The notes beneath the pieces are model-generated. The model was given only the letters and a program-made list of their open reading frames with translations, searched no databases and was not told the origin of the DNA. The translations under genes and the position numbers were made by a program. This document shows positions 26,234-35,192 of a DNA stretch of 64,000 bases, in pieces (position 1 is the stretch's first letter; each line of letters starts with the position of its first letter). The stretch is from Hyphomicrobiales bacterium (GTDB taxonomy: Bacteria > Pseudomonadota > Alphaproteobacteria > Rhizobiales > Rhizobiaceae), in NCBI GenBank assembly GCA_900471515.1, contig UCFC01000020.1, forward strand, positions 1 to 64,000, in the 5' to 3' direction.

Positions 26234-27580
26234 CTAGAGCCGCGCGAGATATGTGCGATAATCGAAATCCGACACGGTGCGCAGATGGGTTATTGCTTCC
26301 TTGTGCTTCGTGTCGCCGTACAACTTTTGATATCGGTCGCCGAAAATATCGGCGATGAAGGCCGATTGCCGGAAGGCCTCGACCGCCGTCAGGAAATCAT
26401 GCGTCAGCCGTTCGGCCCCCGGCGGCGTGAAGGCGGGCGTCGTTTCCGCGCCGGGGTCGAGATCGCCGTCGAGGCCGAAGAGCATGCCGCCGAGGATGGC
26501 CGCCAGCAGCAGATAGGGGTTGGCGTCGGCGCCCGCCACGCGATGTTCGATGCGCGCCGCCGGCCCGTTCGCATCGGGGATGCGGATCGCCGTGCCGCGA
26601 TGCCTGCTGCCCCAGGTGAGGTCCGTCGGCGCAAACGAGCCCGGCTGGAAGCGGCGATAGGAATTGGCGAAGGGCGCAAAGACGAGCTGCGCCTCCCGCA
26701 TCGTCCGCAGCAGGCCCGCCGTCACCGATTTCAAAAGCCGGGGCTCGCCGCCCCTGGCATCGAGAATATTGTTGCCGTCCCTGTCGACGATGCTTGCATG
26801 CACATGCAGGCCCGAGCCCGCATGGTCGGAATAGGGCTTGGCCATGCAGGTCGATTTCAGCCCGTGCCGGCGCGCCGCCTGCTCGGCAATGCGTTTCAGG
26901 TAGAGACAATCGTCGGCCGCAGCCAAGGCGTCCGGCCGGTGCAGCAGGTTCACCTCGAACTGGCCGGGGCCGAATTCCGCCGTCGTCGCCTCCGCCGGCA
27001 GGTTCATCGCCCTGGCATAGGCGCGCAGCGTCTGCAGGTAGCCGTCCAGCGCATCGACGGCGCTCATGTCGTAGAGCTGGAAGCCGTTCGCATCGCCGCG
27101 ATAGGTGAGGCTTGCCGGCGGGCAGGGAACTCCCGTCTCGCGCCAGCTCTCCTCCACCACGTAGAATTCCAGTTCCGTCGCCACCACGGGCGTCAGCCCG
27201 CGCTCGGCAAAGCGTTCGAGCACGGAGGCGAGGATGCCGCGCGGGTCCATGAAGCTGCGGCTGCCGTCGAATTCGTGCATGGTGGCCAGCACCTGCATCG
27301 ATCCCTCGGGCGCCCAGGGCATCGGCGCCAGGCTGCGCCGGTCGGCAATGACGTTGCCGTCCGGGTCGCCGATCGTCAGCGACAGGCCGGTCATGTCGTC
27401 ATTGTCGTCGCCCCAGATGTCGAGCGACTGCGTCGAGGTCGGCAGGCGGATATCGCCGGCCCAGACCTTCTTTTCGGCCGAAAGCGGCAGCTGCTTGCCG
27501 CGCAGGTCGCCGTTCATGCCGACGATCAGGATCTCGAAACGCGGATCGCCTTCCCGAACCTCTTTGCCCTTGCTCGCCAT
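26234..27580 (-). CDS. Glutamine synthetase-family gamma-glutamyl-polyamine ligase (PuuA-like)
   Basis: A 448-residue GS-fold ligase. It has the GS beta-grasp N-domain, and the catalytic domain contains ATELEFYV, AEFGPGQFEVNL (metal Glu residues), AGSGLHVHAS (nucleotide site), ARIEHRVAGADANPYL (Arg and Glu), and a C-terminal alpha block. Such paralogues glutamylate putrescine or related amines rather than ammonia. The divergent aminotransferase (75 bp away) supports polyamine use. ATG 27580 is chosen; 27610 is an upstream alternative in frame. The precise amine is not determinable. Confidence 0.85.
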   Translation of the reverse strand: MASKGKEVREGDPRFEILIVGMNGDLRGKQLPLSAEKKVWAGDIRLPTSTQSLDIWGDDNDDMTGLSLTIGDPDGNVIADRRSLAPMPWAPEGSMQVLATMHEFDGSRSFMDPRGILASVLERFAERGLTPVVATELEFYVVEESWRETGVPCPPASLTYRGDANGFQLYDMSAVDALDGYLQTLRAYARAMNLPAEATTAEFGPGQFEVNLLHRPDALAAADDCLYLKRIAEQAARRHGLKSTCMAKPYSDHAGSGLHVHASIVDRDGNNILDARGGEPRLLKSVTAGLLRTMREAQLVFAPFANSYRRFQPGSFAPTDLTWGSRHRGTAIRIPDANGPAARIEHRVAGADANPYLLLAAILGGMLFGLDGDLDPGAETTPAFTPPGAERLTHDFLTAVEAFRQSAFIADIFGDRYQKLYGDTKHKEAITHLRTVSDFDYRTYLARL

Positions 27581-27655
27581 GACCTTGAAAATCCTCTCGC
27601 AGAAGGCCAAGCTCGTAAACCATCATTCAAAGCCTTTCAATCCGAAGGTCCAATC

Positions 27656-29023
27656 ATGTCCGATACTTACCCGCCGTCGAACCTTGCCGCGATCGATGCC
27701 GCCCATCACCTGCATCCCTTCTCCGACATGAAGAAGCTGAATGCCGAGGGCACGCGCATCATCGAGCGCGGCGAGGGCGTGCATATTTTCGACTCCAACG
27801 GCAAGAAGTATCTCGACGGTTTCGCCGGCCTCTGGTGCGTCAATATCGGCTACGGCCGCCGGGAAATCGCCGATGCCGTGGCGCGGCAGATGAACGAGCT
27901 TGCCTATTACAACACCTTCTTCGGCACGACCTCGCCGCCGACCACGCTTCTGGCTCAGAAGGTGACGTCGAAAGCCGGCCCGCGCTTCAACCATGTCTTC
28001 TTCACCGGCTCCGGCTCGGAGGCGAACGATACATGGCTGCGCATGGCGCGCGTCTACTGGGCCGCTGTCGGCAGGCCGGAGAAGAAGACGGTGATTGCCC
28101 GGCGCAACGGCTATCACGGCTCGACGGTCGCCGGCGCCAGCCTCGGCGGCATGAAATACATGCACGAGCAGGGCGACCTGCCGATCCCCGGCATCGTCCA
28201 TATCGGCCAGCCCTACTGGTACGGCGAGGGCGGCGACCTTTCGCCCGCCGAATTCGGCCTCAAGGTCGCCCGCGAGCTGGAAGAAAAGATCGACGAACTC
28301 GGCGAGGACAATGTCGCCGCCTTCGTCGCCGAGCCGGTCCAGGGGGCGGCCGGCGTCATCATCCCGCCTGCGACCTACTGGCCGGAGATCGACCGCATCT
28401 GCAAGGCGCGCAACATCCTGCTCGTCACCGACGAGGTGATCTGCGGCTTCGGGCGGCTGGGCGAATGGTTCGGCCATCAGCATTTCGGCGTCGAGCCGGA
28501 TTTCGCCCCGATCGCCAAGGGCCTGTCCTCCGGCTACCTGCCGATCGGCGGCCTGCTCGTCAGCGACCGCATCGCCGACGTGCTGATCGGCGAGGTCGGC
28601 GATTTCAACCACGGCTTCACCTATTCCGGCCACCCGGTCTGCGCTGCCGCCGCGCTGGAAAACCTGCGCATCATCGAGGAGGAGAAGCTCGTCGAGCGCG
28701 TGCGCGACGATATCGGCCCCTATTTCGCGCAAAAATGGGGCGCGCTCGCCGAGCATGATTTCGTCGGCGAGGCTCAGAGTATCGGCCTGATGGGCGGCCT
28801 GCAGCTTGCCGCCGACAAGAAGACCCGCACGCGCTTCGAAAAGCCGGATGCGATCGGCGCGCTGGTGCGCAACCACGCGCTCGCCAACGGCCTCGTGCTG
28901 CGCGCCACCGGCGACCGCATGCTGGCCTCGCCGCCGCTCGTCATCAGCCACGAGGAGGTCGACGAGATGGCGCGCATCGCCAGGATTGCGCTGGACGCGG
29001 CCTGGAAGGAATTGCGCGGCTAA
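27656..29023 (+). CDS. Class III PLP aminotransferase (putrescine/beta-alanine:pyruvate type)
   Basis: A 455-residue fold-type I, class III omega-aminotransferase. Key blocks: DGFAGLWCVNIGYGRREI, GSGSEANDTWLRMAR, NGYHGST, LLVTDEVICGFGRLGEWFG (Asp for PLP N1) and DFAPIAKGLSSGYLPIGG (PLP Lys). The pattern fits SpuC-like putrescine:pyruvate aminotransferases. ATG 27656 follows GAAGG. It is divergent from the PuuA-like ligase, together suggesting amine catabolism. Its 3' end adjoins the hicA remnant. Confidence 0.88.
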   Translation: MSDTYPPSNLAAIDAAHHLHPFSDMKKLNAEGTRIIERGEGVHIFDSNGKKYLDGFAGLWCVNIGYGRREIADAVARQMNELAYYNTFFGTTSPPTTLLAQKVTSKAGPRFNHVFFTGSGSEANDTWLRMARVYWAAVGRPEKKTVIARRNGYHGSTVAGASLGGMKYMHEQGDLPIPGIVHIGQPYWYGEGGDLSPAEFGLKVARELEEKIDELGEDNVAAFVAEPVQGAAGVIIPPATYWPEIDRICKARNILLVTDEVICGFGRLGEWFGHQHFGVEPDFAPIAKGLSSGYLPIGGLLVSDRIADVLIGEVGDFNHGFTYSGHPVCAAAALENLRIIEEEKLVERVRDDIGPYFAQKWGALAEHDFVGEAQSIGLMGGLQLAADKKTRTRFEKPDAIGALVRNHALANGLVLRATGDRMLASPPLVISHEEVDEMARIARIALDAAWKELRG

Positions 29024-29081
29024 GTGCAAATCGTTCCTTGTTCGTCGGCAAGGCCGGTTCCCTTCCCTGGATTGGGCGAGG

Positions 29082-29186
29082 CATCCAGAGAAAGCCGGGC
29101 GCGTCACTGTTCCACACCCGAAAAGGGATATCCCGATCGGGACACCAAAGAGTATCCAGAAACAGGCCGGACTTAAACTGAGGTAA
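29082..29186 (+). pseudogene. hicA: hicA toxin fragment (C-terminal part only)
   Basis: Thirty-four codons plus TAA encode the C-terminal half of a HicA mRNA interferase: HPEKAGRVTVPHPKRDIPIG then a short tail ending AGLKLR. The N-terminal half, including the catalytic-His segment that normally precedes HPxK, is missing; upstream sequence in this frame is unrelated. No start codon or ribosome site fits. The remnant keeps the native position just 5 bases before hicB. It is almost certainly non-functional. Confidence 0.8.
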
Positions 29187-29191
29187 CGAAC

Positions 29192-29323
29192 ATGCGCAAT
29201 TATATCGGATTGATCCATAAGGATGCCGACAGTGATTACGGTGTATCCTTTCCCGATTTTCCTGGTCTGGTCACTGCTGGAACCGACCTCGACGACGCGC
29301 GAGCGGTGACGTCCGGTTTGTAG
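29192..29323 (+). pseudogene. hicB: hicB antitoxin fragment (N-terminal part only)
   Basis: A 43-codon frame begins MRNYIGLIHKDADSDYGVSF and continues PDFPGLVTAGTDLDDAR, the HicB RNase-H-like N-terminus. It then departs from the family and stops at TAG (29321-29323). A normal HicB has about 130 residues with a C-terminal DNA-binding domain, which is absent here. AGGTAA upstream could still serve as a ribosome site, so a short peptide might be made, but antitoxin function is unlikely. Confidence 0.8.
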
Positions 29324-29402
29324 CACCGACGGCAGACCTCACGGCTGGCGACGACCGCCGTGTGCTTGCCATTGAACGTCGATCATAGGGGGATATCGAC
29401 CG

Positions 29403-30317
29403 ATGAAGCAGATCTACACGACACTCGGACCAAGGCGCCGCGAAGAACTCGGCATGATCCTTCCGCACGAACATGTCTTCGTCGATCTTAGAACCCCCGA
29501 CCGACCCGGCTACGCCGAGGCCGATATAGACGATGTCGTGGCGCTGATGGTCCCGCAGATCGAGGCGATCAAGCGACAGGGCATTTCGCTGCTCGTCGAA
29601 TGCACGACAGGCGGCGTCGGAAGACGCGCGGACATCGACCTTGCCGTGTCGAAGGCCGCCGATTTTCCGATCGTCGTGCCGACCGGCAACTATCGCGAAC
29701 CCTGGATACCCGGATGGGTCGCGGAAGCCAGCGAAGCCGATCTCGAACGATGGATGGTGAGCGAGCTTGTCGAGGGCATCGAGGAGACCGGCGTGCTTGC
29801 CGGATGGATCAAGCTGAGCGCCGGCGACGACGGCATCACGCCGCTGGAGGCCCGCATCCTGCGCGCCGCCGCTCGAGCCTCCGTGCGCACCGGCGCGGTC
29901 ATCGGCTCGCATACGATCCGGGGACGGGTGGTGATGGAGCAGCTGGACATCCTCCAGTCGGAGGGCTGCCCGGCCGGGCGCTTCATTTCCATCCATACCC
30001 AGGCCGAAAAGGACTTCCAGCTTCACAAGGCACTGGCGGAACGCGGCGCGTGGATCGAATACGACCATGTCGGCAGGGCACCGGACGAAGAGGTGGTGGC
30101 GCTGATCATGGACGCGCTTGAAGCAGGATTGGGCCGGCGGCTTCTGATAAGCCACGATCTCGGCTGGTACGATCCGGCCCAACCGGGCGGCGGAACCCCG
30201 AGACCCTATACGCACCTTGTCGGGAGCCTGCTGCCGCAGCTTGAAAGCGCGGGCGTGGGGCGCGACACGGTGCGCCAGCTCACGCAGATCAATCCGTTCG
30301 ACGCCTTCGCGCGCTAG
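29403..30317 (+). CDS. Phosphotriesterase-related amidohydrolase-superfamily protein
   Basis: A 304-residue TIM-barrel metal hydrolase. Ligands appear in order: LPHEHVFVD (HxH), IKLSAG (carbamylated Lys), IGSHTIRG (His), ISIHTQ (His) and LISHDLGWYD (Asp). The whole set of a phosphotriesterase-family binuclear site is therefore present. These proteins are often lactonases; true organophosphate hydrolysis cannot be assumed. ATG 29403 with AGGGGG upstream. It sits alone between a wrecked hicAB locus and a rhizobial repeat, which suggests an accessory insertion point. Confidence 0.87.
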   Translation: MKQIYTTLGPRRREELGMILPHEHVFVDLRTPDRPGYAEADIDDVVALMVPQIEAIKRQGISLLVECTTGGVGRRADIDLAVSKAADFPIVVPTGNYREPWIPGWVAEASEADLERWMVSELVEGIEETGVLAGWIKLSAGDDGITPLEARILRAAARASVRTGAVIGSHTIRGRVVMEQLDILQSEGCPAGRFISIHTQAEKDFQLHKALAERGAWIEYDHVGRAPDEEVVALIMDALEAGLGRRLLISHDLGWYDPAQPGGGTPRPYTHLVGSLLPQLESAGVGRDTVRQLTQINPFDAFAR

Positions 30318-30417
30318 AGCAATTCCCGCAAAAGCGCGCAGCGGTTCTGCGTCCGCAATTGCGTAAAAACAAGCAGATAGAGCAGCTTCCTGATTCAAGG
30401 AATAAGGAAAATGCTCT
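30315..30417. repeat. Rhizobial intergenic repeat, near-complete copy
   Basis: It starts at the TAG stop of the phosphotriesterase-like gene and runs to the end of the GT39 gene. The sequence begins TAGAGCAATTCCCGCAAAAG and contains CGGTTCTGCGTCCGCAATTG and CTTCCTGATTCAAGGAATAA. From memory this resembles a repeat found many times in Rhizobium and Ensifer genomes. A partial copy is at 18481. Confidence 0.7.
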
Positions 30418-31904
30418 CAGGGATAGGCCACCGCATAGGCGAACTGGTAGGTGTCGCCCGGTTGCCCGTAGATATAGGGCAGGGTGACGATATGAGTCTC
30501 CGGCTGTTTCAGGCCGTTCTGCTTCAGCACATCCGCGAAATAGTCGTTCGGCCATGCGGGCGGCGTTTTGCCCTTGTCGTCGCGCCAGACGAAGACGACG
30601 GGGTGTTTGGCGTCCAGCTGGAAGGCCGGCTTGAAATCCGGATAGAAATAGGACTGTACCGGCGTGCCGGGCATCTGCAGGCGCATATTGCCTTCCAGAT
30701 GCGGGTCGTAACCGACGATCAGCCCCGGCTCGCCGCCGATATCCTTGCGGATCGCCGCGGCAAAACCGTCATAGGGAATGTTCAGCCGCTGATAGTCGCC
30801 GAAGAGCGGCCCCCAATAGGCGCGCATGGCGAGCACGACGAGCACGGCGCCCATGATGACGCCGCTGAGCGCAAGCGAGGCCCGCAGCGGCGCGCCCGCA
30901 TCGACCTCGGCGCTGTCCGCCTTCATGCAGATGTAGAGCGGCAGGATGAGGAAGAGCGGCGTCAGCCAGCGGTCGGCGATATTGTCCACGCCGGCAAACA
31001 GGATCATCAGCGCGATGGCGCCGATCTCGATCAGCAGGATGCGGCCCGATATCCGCGACCAGCGGCTGGACGCGCGCCACATCGCCGGCAGCGACCTGGC
31101 AAAGAGCGACAGGAAGATCACCGCCGAAAGGCCCGCAATGCCGAGCATGGCAACGACAAGCCGGGCGAGGCCGGCGGAGACCTGCGCGAAATAGCCTTCG
31201 TCGCCCGTCATCTTGTGCAGCGTGCGGTCGAGCGCAAGGTCGAGATGATCGAGGAACCAGAGCGCGTGCGGCAGGACGATCGCGACCGAAAGGACGACGG
31301 TCAGGCTGAGCCGCCAGTCGAACAGCCGCTTGCGGAAATCGCTGTCGATCAGCGCCGCGAATAAGGCCGCGGCGGGAAGCAGCGCGAAATTGTACTTCGA
31401 TATCATGCCGATGCCGGTCGCAATGCCGACAAGGGCGTAGGAGGCCGCCGAAGGCGCCTTCAGCGTGCGGAAGAAGCCGTAGAGAAACAGCGATCCGGCA
31501 AAGATCGTCGCCACCGAATGGGTGAGATCGCGCTGCGCCTCGAAGACGACCTGCGGCACGGTCAAAAGCCCGAGCGTCGCCATCACCACCAGGCTGCCGT
31601 TCCTCAAGGTCAGCCGCGCCGCCAGCCAGTAGAAGACGTAGGAGGAGAACAGCATGGTGCATTTGAGCAGCGACAGCGAAAACAGCGACACGCCGAGGAG
31701 CGAGGTTACGCCGTACTGCACCCAGTTGTAGAAAGGCGGCTGCGAATTGTAGCCGAAGGCGAACCATTGCGACAGCAGCATCTGCTCCGCCTCGTCCAGC
31801 TCCAGCGCGTTGGGAATGCTGAGCCGGACGATTATGTGGAGCAGGAAATAGGCCGCAAGCACCGCCAGGATCAGATGCGGCCGGCGGCTGAAAAGGCCCT
31901 GCAC
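30417..31904 (-). CDS. GT39/GT83-type membrane glycosyltransferase (ArnT/PMT-like)
   Basis: A 495-residue polytopic GT-C enzyme with about 10-12 TM helices. The first periplasmic loop has the acidic motif ELDEAEQ expected for GT-C catalysis. It would transfer a sugar from a polyprenyl-phosphate carrier to an envelope acceptor (lipid A, LPS core or protein) on the periplasmic side. GTG start at 31904, 1 base after the stop of the upstream GT2 gene, so they form an operon. Together with that GT2 it resembles lipid-linked sugar pathways such as rhizobial galacturonic-acid transfer (Rgt), but the sugar is inference. Confidence 0.85.
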   Translation of the reverse strand: MQGLFSRRPHLILAVLAAYFLLHIIVRLSIPNALELDEAEQMLLSQWFAFGYNSQPPFYNWVQYGVTSLLGVSLFSLSLLKCTMLFSSYVFYWLAARLTLRNGSLVVMATLGLLTVPQVVFEAQRDLTHSVATIFAGSLFLYGFFRTLKAPSAASYALVGIATGIGMISKYNFALLPAAALFAALIDSDFRKRLFDWRLSLTVVLSVAIVLPHALWFLDHLDLALDRTLHKMTGDEGYFAQVSAGLARLVVAMLGIAGLSAVIFLSLFARSLPAMWRASSRWSRISGRILLIEIGAIALMILFAGVDNIADRWLTPLFLILPLYICMKADSAEVDAGAPLRASLALSGVIMGAVLVVLAMRAYWGPLFGDYQRLNIPYDGFAAAIRKDIGGEPGLIVGYDPHLEGNMRLQMPGTPVQSYFYPDFKPAFQLDAKHPVVFVWRDDKGKTPPAWPNDYFADVLKQNGLKQPETHIVTLPYIYGQPGDTYQFAYAVAYP

Positions 31905-31905
31905 G

Positions 31906-32916
31906 TCAGCTTTCTCGGGAGAAGATCTGGCGCACGATATAGTTCGGCGAGGCGTCGTCGCGATAATAGGTGCGCGCGATCATTTCCGCCAGGATGCCCG
32001 TTGTAATCATCTGCACCGAGGAGAGCAGCAGCACGACGCCGACCATCAGCATCGGCCGCGTGCCGATATCGTTGCCCATGATGAACTTGTCGAAGCCGAG
32101 ATAGAGGAGGATCAGGGCCGCGATGGCGCCGAGGCCGAGGCCGAGCGAGCCGAAGAAATGGCCCGGACGCGCCTTGTAGCGCATGAAGAACATCACCGAA
32201 AGCAGGTCGAGGATCACGCGGAAGGTGCGCGAAATGCCGTATTTCGACGTGCCGTGCTGGCGGGCATGGTGGGTGACGACCATTTCGCCGATGCGCGAGC
32301 TCGGCACGACGCCGGCGACCCAGGCGGGGATGAAGCGGTGCATCTCGCCCATCAGCTTCACCTGCTTGATGATCGAGGCGCGGTAGATCTTCAGGCTGCA
32401 GCCGTAATCGTGCAGCTTCACGCCGGTAATGCGGCCGATCAGGTAATTCGCGCACCAGGAGGGGATCTTGCGCAGGAACAGGCCGTCCTGCCGGTTCTTG
32501 CGCCAGCCGACGAGCAGGTCCAGCTCGCGCCGCTCCAGTTCCGCGACCATCGAGGGAATGTCCTTCGGGTCGTTCTGCAGGTCGCCGTCCATCGTGGCGA
32601 TCAGCCGGCCGCGTGCCGTGTCGATGCCTGCCTGCATGGCGGCCGTCTGGCCGAAATTGCGCTGCAATTCGACGATGCGCAGCGTCAGCCGCTCGCGGTT
32701 GACATATTTGCGGGCATTGACGAGCGTGGCGTCCGTGCTGCCGTCATCGACGAGGATCAGCTCCCAGCGATGCGGATAGTCGGCCATGGCCGCGACGATG
32801 CGCTCGACGAGCGGGCCGATGCTTTCTTCTTCGTTGAACACCGGAACGACCAGCGACAGTTCGAGCGGTTGGACCGGATCATTCGTCGTGCGAATGGACT
32901 CTACCGTTGTCTGCAA
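31906..32916 (-). CDS. GT2 polyprenyl-phosphate glycosyltransferase (ArnC/GtrB/DPM1-like)
   Basis: A 336-residue enzyme. The cytosolic GT-A domain begins LSLVVPVFNEEESI, with a DDGSTDAT nucleotide site and TMDGDLQNDPKDI metal-binding DxD-like motif. Two C-terminal TM helices (about 250-270 and 280-305) anchor it. It would charge undecaprenyl/dodecaprenyl phosphate with a sugar for the adjacent GT39 transferase. The start is TTG 32916 with AGGAGA 8 bases upstream; no earlier or nearby ATG is in frame. Confidence 0.9.
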   Translation of the reverse strand: MQTTVESIRTTNDPVQPLELSLVVPVFNEEESIGPLVERIVAAMADYPHRWELILVDDGSTDATLVNARKYVNRERLTLRIVELQRNFGQTAAMQAGIDTARGRLIATMDGDLQNDPKDIPSMVAELERRELDLLVGWRKNRQDGLFLRKIPSWCANYLIGRITGVKLHDYGCSLKIYRASIIKQVKLMGEMHRFIPAWVAGVVPSSRIGEMVVTHHARQHGTSKYGISRTFRVILDLLSVMFFMRYKARPGHFFGSLGLGLGAIAALILLYLGFDKFIMGNDIGTRPMLMVGVVLLLSSVQMITTGILAEMIARTYYRDDASPNYIVRQIFSRES

Positions 32917-32994
32917 CTTTCATTTCTCCTAAAAGGCCGAGCGACGGAAGACCCGATGGAAACCAGCCGCAGCCAAACTTAGGAAGCCTGATAC

Positions 32995-33963
32995 ATGAAG
33001 ACCCCGAGCGTTGAAAGCGGGCAATCCTGGTTTCTGCGGAATCGCATGAGCCTGATGACGATCGCGATCGTCGCAGCCTATGCGCTGTTCATCGAATGGT
33101 TCTGGGGCTGGTCGGTCATCTTGCAACAATGGGCCGCCGTCGGCCCGCGTCCGGTCATCGGCGCGCTGGTCCTTCTCACCAGCACCTATTTCCTGCGTAC
33201 ATGGCGCATCTACGATTATTTCCCGCGCGAGACGGCCGGCCGTTTCGCAACGCTGTTCCGCGTCACCCAGATCCATAACCTCCTGAACATCATGCTGCCC
33301 TTCCGCGCCGGCGAGACCAGCTTTCCGGTGCTGATGCGCACGGAATTCGCCATTCCGCTGACCCGCGGCACCTCCGCCCTGCTGGTCATGCGGCTTCTCG
33401 ACCTGCATGCGCTGCTGGCCGCAGCCGGCCTCGGTTTTGCCGTGGCTACCCCGAACGCCGCCCTTGCCTGGCTGGTCTGGGTCCTCTTCCTCTTCCTGCC
33501 GGTCTTTGCCTTTGCCGCCCGCAAGCCGCTGCTCGGCCTCGGCGCAAGGCTTCTGCCGCGCAAGGCGCAGGCGCTGCTCAATGAAATCGAAAACGGCCTG
33601 CCGTTCGACGCTGTCGCCTTCGCCCGCGCCTGGGCGATGACCATCGTCAACTGGCTGGTGAAGGTGCTGGTGCTCGCCTGGGCGCTCGGCCTGATGGGCG
33701 TCATGCCGATGGCGGCCAGTTTCGGCGGCGCGCTCGGCGGCGAACTGTCCTCGGTGCTGCCGGTCCATGCGCCGGGCGGCGTCGGCACCTATCCGGCCGG
33801 CATCACCGCCGGCGCCATTGCCTTCGGTGCGTCGAGCGAACGGGCTGCACTCGATGCGCTGGCCCAGGCAAGCGTCAACGCCCACCTGCTCATCATCGTC
33901 TCCGCGCTGACCGGCACCGCCATCTCGCTGCCGCTCGGCCGTCGCGGCAGGGTCAGGTCGTAA
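32995..33963 (+). CDS. Flippase-like UPF0104/LPG-synthase-TM domain protein
   Basis: A 322-residue polytopic protein with about eight TM helices, of the lysylphosphatidylglycerol synthase TM (UPF0104) family, without the cytosolic aminoacyl-transferase domain. The family segment NIMLPFRAGETSFPVLMRT and the glycine-rich VHAPGGVGTYPAGITAGA are visible. It is divergent from the GT2/GT39 pair, and a role in lipid-carrier flipping fits the context but is unproven. ATG 32995 after AGGAAG. Its end overlaps the convergent sigma-factor gene by 11 bases. Confidence 0.83.
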   Translation: MKTPSVESGQSWFLRNRMSLMTIAIVAAYALFIEWFWGWSVILQQWAAVGPRPVIGALVLLTSTYFLRTWRIYDYFPRETAGRFATLFRVTQIHNLLNIMLPFRAGETSFPVLMRTEFAIPLTRGTSALLVMRLLDLHALLAAAGLGFAVATPNAALAWLVWVLFLFLPVFAFAARKPLLGLGARLLPRKAQALLNEIENGLPFDAVAFARAWAMTIVNWLVKVLVLAWALGLMGVMPMAASFGGALGGELSSVLPVHAPGGVGTYPAGITAGAIAFGASSERAALDALAQASVNAHLLIIVSALTGTAISLPLGRRGRVRS

Positions 33964-35182
33964 GCTCCAGGATGCGCTTGCGCAGGAAGGCCTGTTCCGG
34001 CTCCTGCCGGCAGAATGCCAGCGCCGTCTCGTAAGCCTGTATCGCTTCGGCCCGGCGCCCGAGCCGGCGCAGAAAATCGGCCCGCGCCGAATGGGCGAGG
34101 TGATAGGCCTTCAGGTCTCCCCTGGCGATGACGGCATCGACAAGCGCCAGTCCCTTTTCCGGCCCGTCCGCCATGGCGATCGCCACGGCGCGGTTGAGCT
34201 CGGTTATATCGGAAGGGTGGGCGGCAATCAGCAGGTCGTAATAGAAGGCGATGCGCCGCCAGTCCGTTTCCTCGATGCTGCCGGTCCTGGCATGTTCGGC
34301 CGCAATCGCCGCCTGAACCGTATAGAGGCCGATCTCGGGCGTGCGCATGGCCCCTGCCAGCAGCGCCAGCCCCTCGGCGATCTTGCCACGGTCCCATCGC
34401 GAGCGATCCTGATCGGCAAGCAGCACCAGCGCGCCCTCGCCATCCTGCCGCGCGGCGCGGCGCGAATCCTGCAGGAGCAGCAGCGACAGAAGGCCCGCCA
34501 CGTCCGGATGCGGCAGCAGCCCCGCCAATAGCCGCGCCAGCCGGATCGCCTCGGCCGTCAGGTCGGCGCGCACGACCGCCTTGCCCGAGGATGCCGAATA
34601 ACCCTCGTTGAAGACGAGGTAGATGACATGCAGCACGCGGTCGAGCCTTTCAGGCAGCTCCGCCCCGGCCGGCACTTCGTAAGGGATCTTCTCGGCCCTG
34701 ATGCGGTTCTTGGCGCGCACGATGCGCTGGGCGACGGTCGGCGCCGGCACCAGGAAGGCATGCGCGATCTCTTCCGTCGTCAATCCGCACACTTCGCGCA
34801 GCGCCATCGCCATCTGCGCATCGGCGGCAAGGGCCGGATGGCAGCAGATGAAGATCAGCCGCAGCATGTCGTCCTCGATCGGTTCCATGTCGGCGATTTC
34901 CGTTTCCGTGCCGTCGGGGTAGAGGCTGTCTTCGATATGCTGCAGCGAGGCGGCAAAGCGCGCCCGCCGCCGGATATGGTCGATCGCCTTGAAGCGGCCG
35001 GTCGAAACCAGCCAGGCGACGGGATTGCCGGGCAGGCCGTCTACCGGCCATGTCCGCGCCGCCGCCGCAAAGGCGTCGTGCAGCGCTTCCTCCGCCCGGT
35101 CGAAATCGCCGAGCAGGCGGATCAGCGTCGCCAGCACGCGGCGCGAATGCTGCCGGTAGATGTCCTCGATCGCCCGTTCCAC
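33953..35182 (-). CDS. ECF42-type RNA polymerase sigma factor with C-terminal extension
   Basis: A 409-residue ECF sigma factor. Sigma-2 (about 10-75) and sigma-4 HTH (about 115-170, CGLTTEEIAHAFLVPAPTVAQRIVRAKNRIR) are followed by a long helical C-terminal extension (about 180-405, including FNEGYSASSG and TPR-like repeats). ECF42 has this extension and is genetically linked to DGPF/YciI proteins, as here. No anti-sigma gene is adjacent; in this group the extension is thought to control activity. GTG start at 35182, 10 bases after the last DGPF gene, so it is last in a four-gene operon. The promoter motif upstream suggests self-amplification. Confidence 0.9.
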   Translation of the reverse strand: MERAIEDIYRQHSRRVLATLIRLLGDFDRAEEALHDAFAAAARTWPVDGLPGNPVAWLVSTGRFKAIDHIRRRARFAASLQHIEDSLYPDGTETEIADMEPIEDDMLRLIFICCHPALAADAQMAMALREVCGLTTEEIAHAFLVPAPTVAQRIVRAKNRIRAEKIPYEVPAGAELPERLDRVLHVIYLVFNEGYSASSGKAVVRADLTAEAIRLARLLAGLLPHPDVAGLLSLLLLQDSRRAARQDGEGALVLLADQDRSRWDRGKIAEGLALLAGAMRTPEIGLYTVQAAIAAEHARTGSIEETDWRRIAFYYDLLIAAHPSDITELNRAVAIAMADGPEKGLALVDAVIARGDLKAYHLAHSARADFLRRLGRRAEAIQAYETALAFCRQEPEQAFLRKRILELTT

Positions 35183-35192
35183 AGCCGAACCC

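Noticed and set aside
29403..30317. True organophosphate-degrading phosphotriesterase
   Set aside because: The metal ligands fit the whole superfamily, which includes lactonases; specificity cannot be read from sequence.
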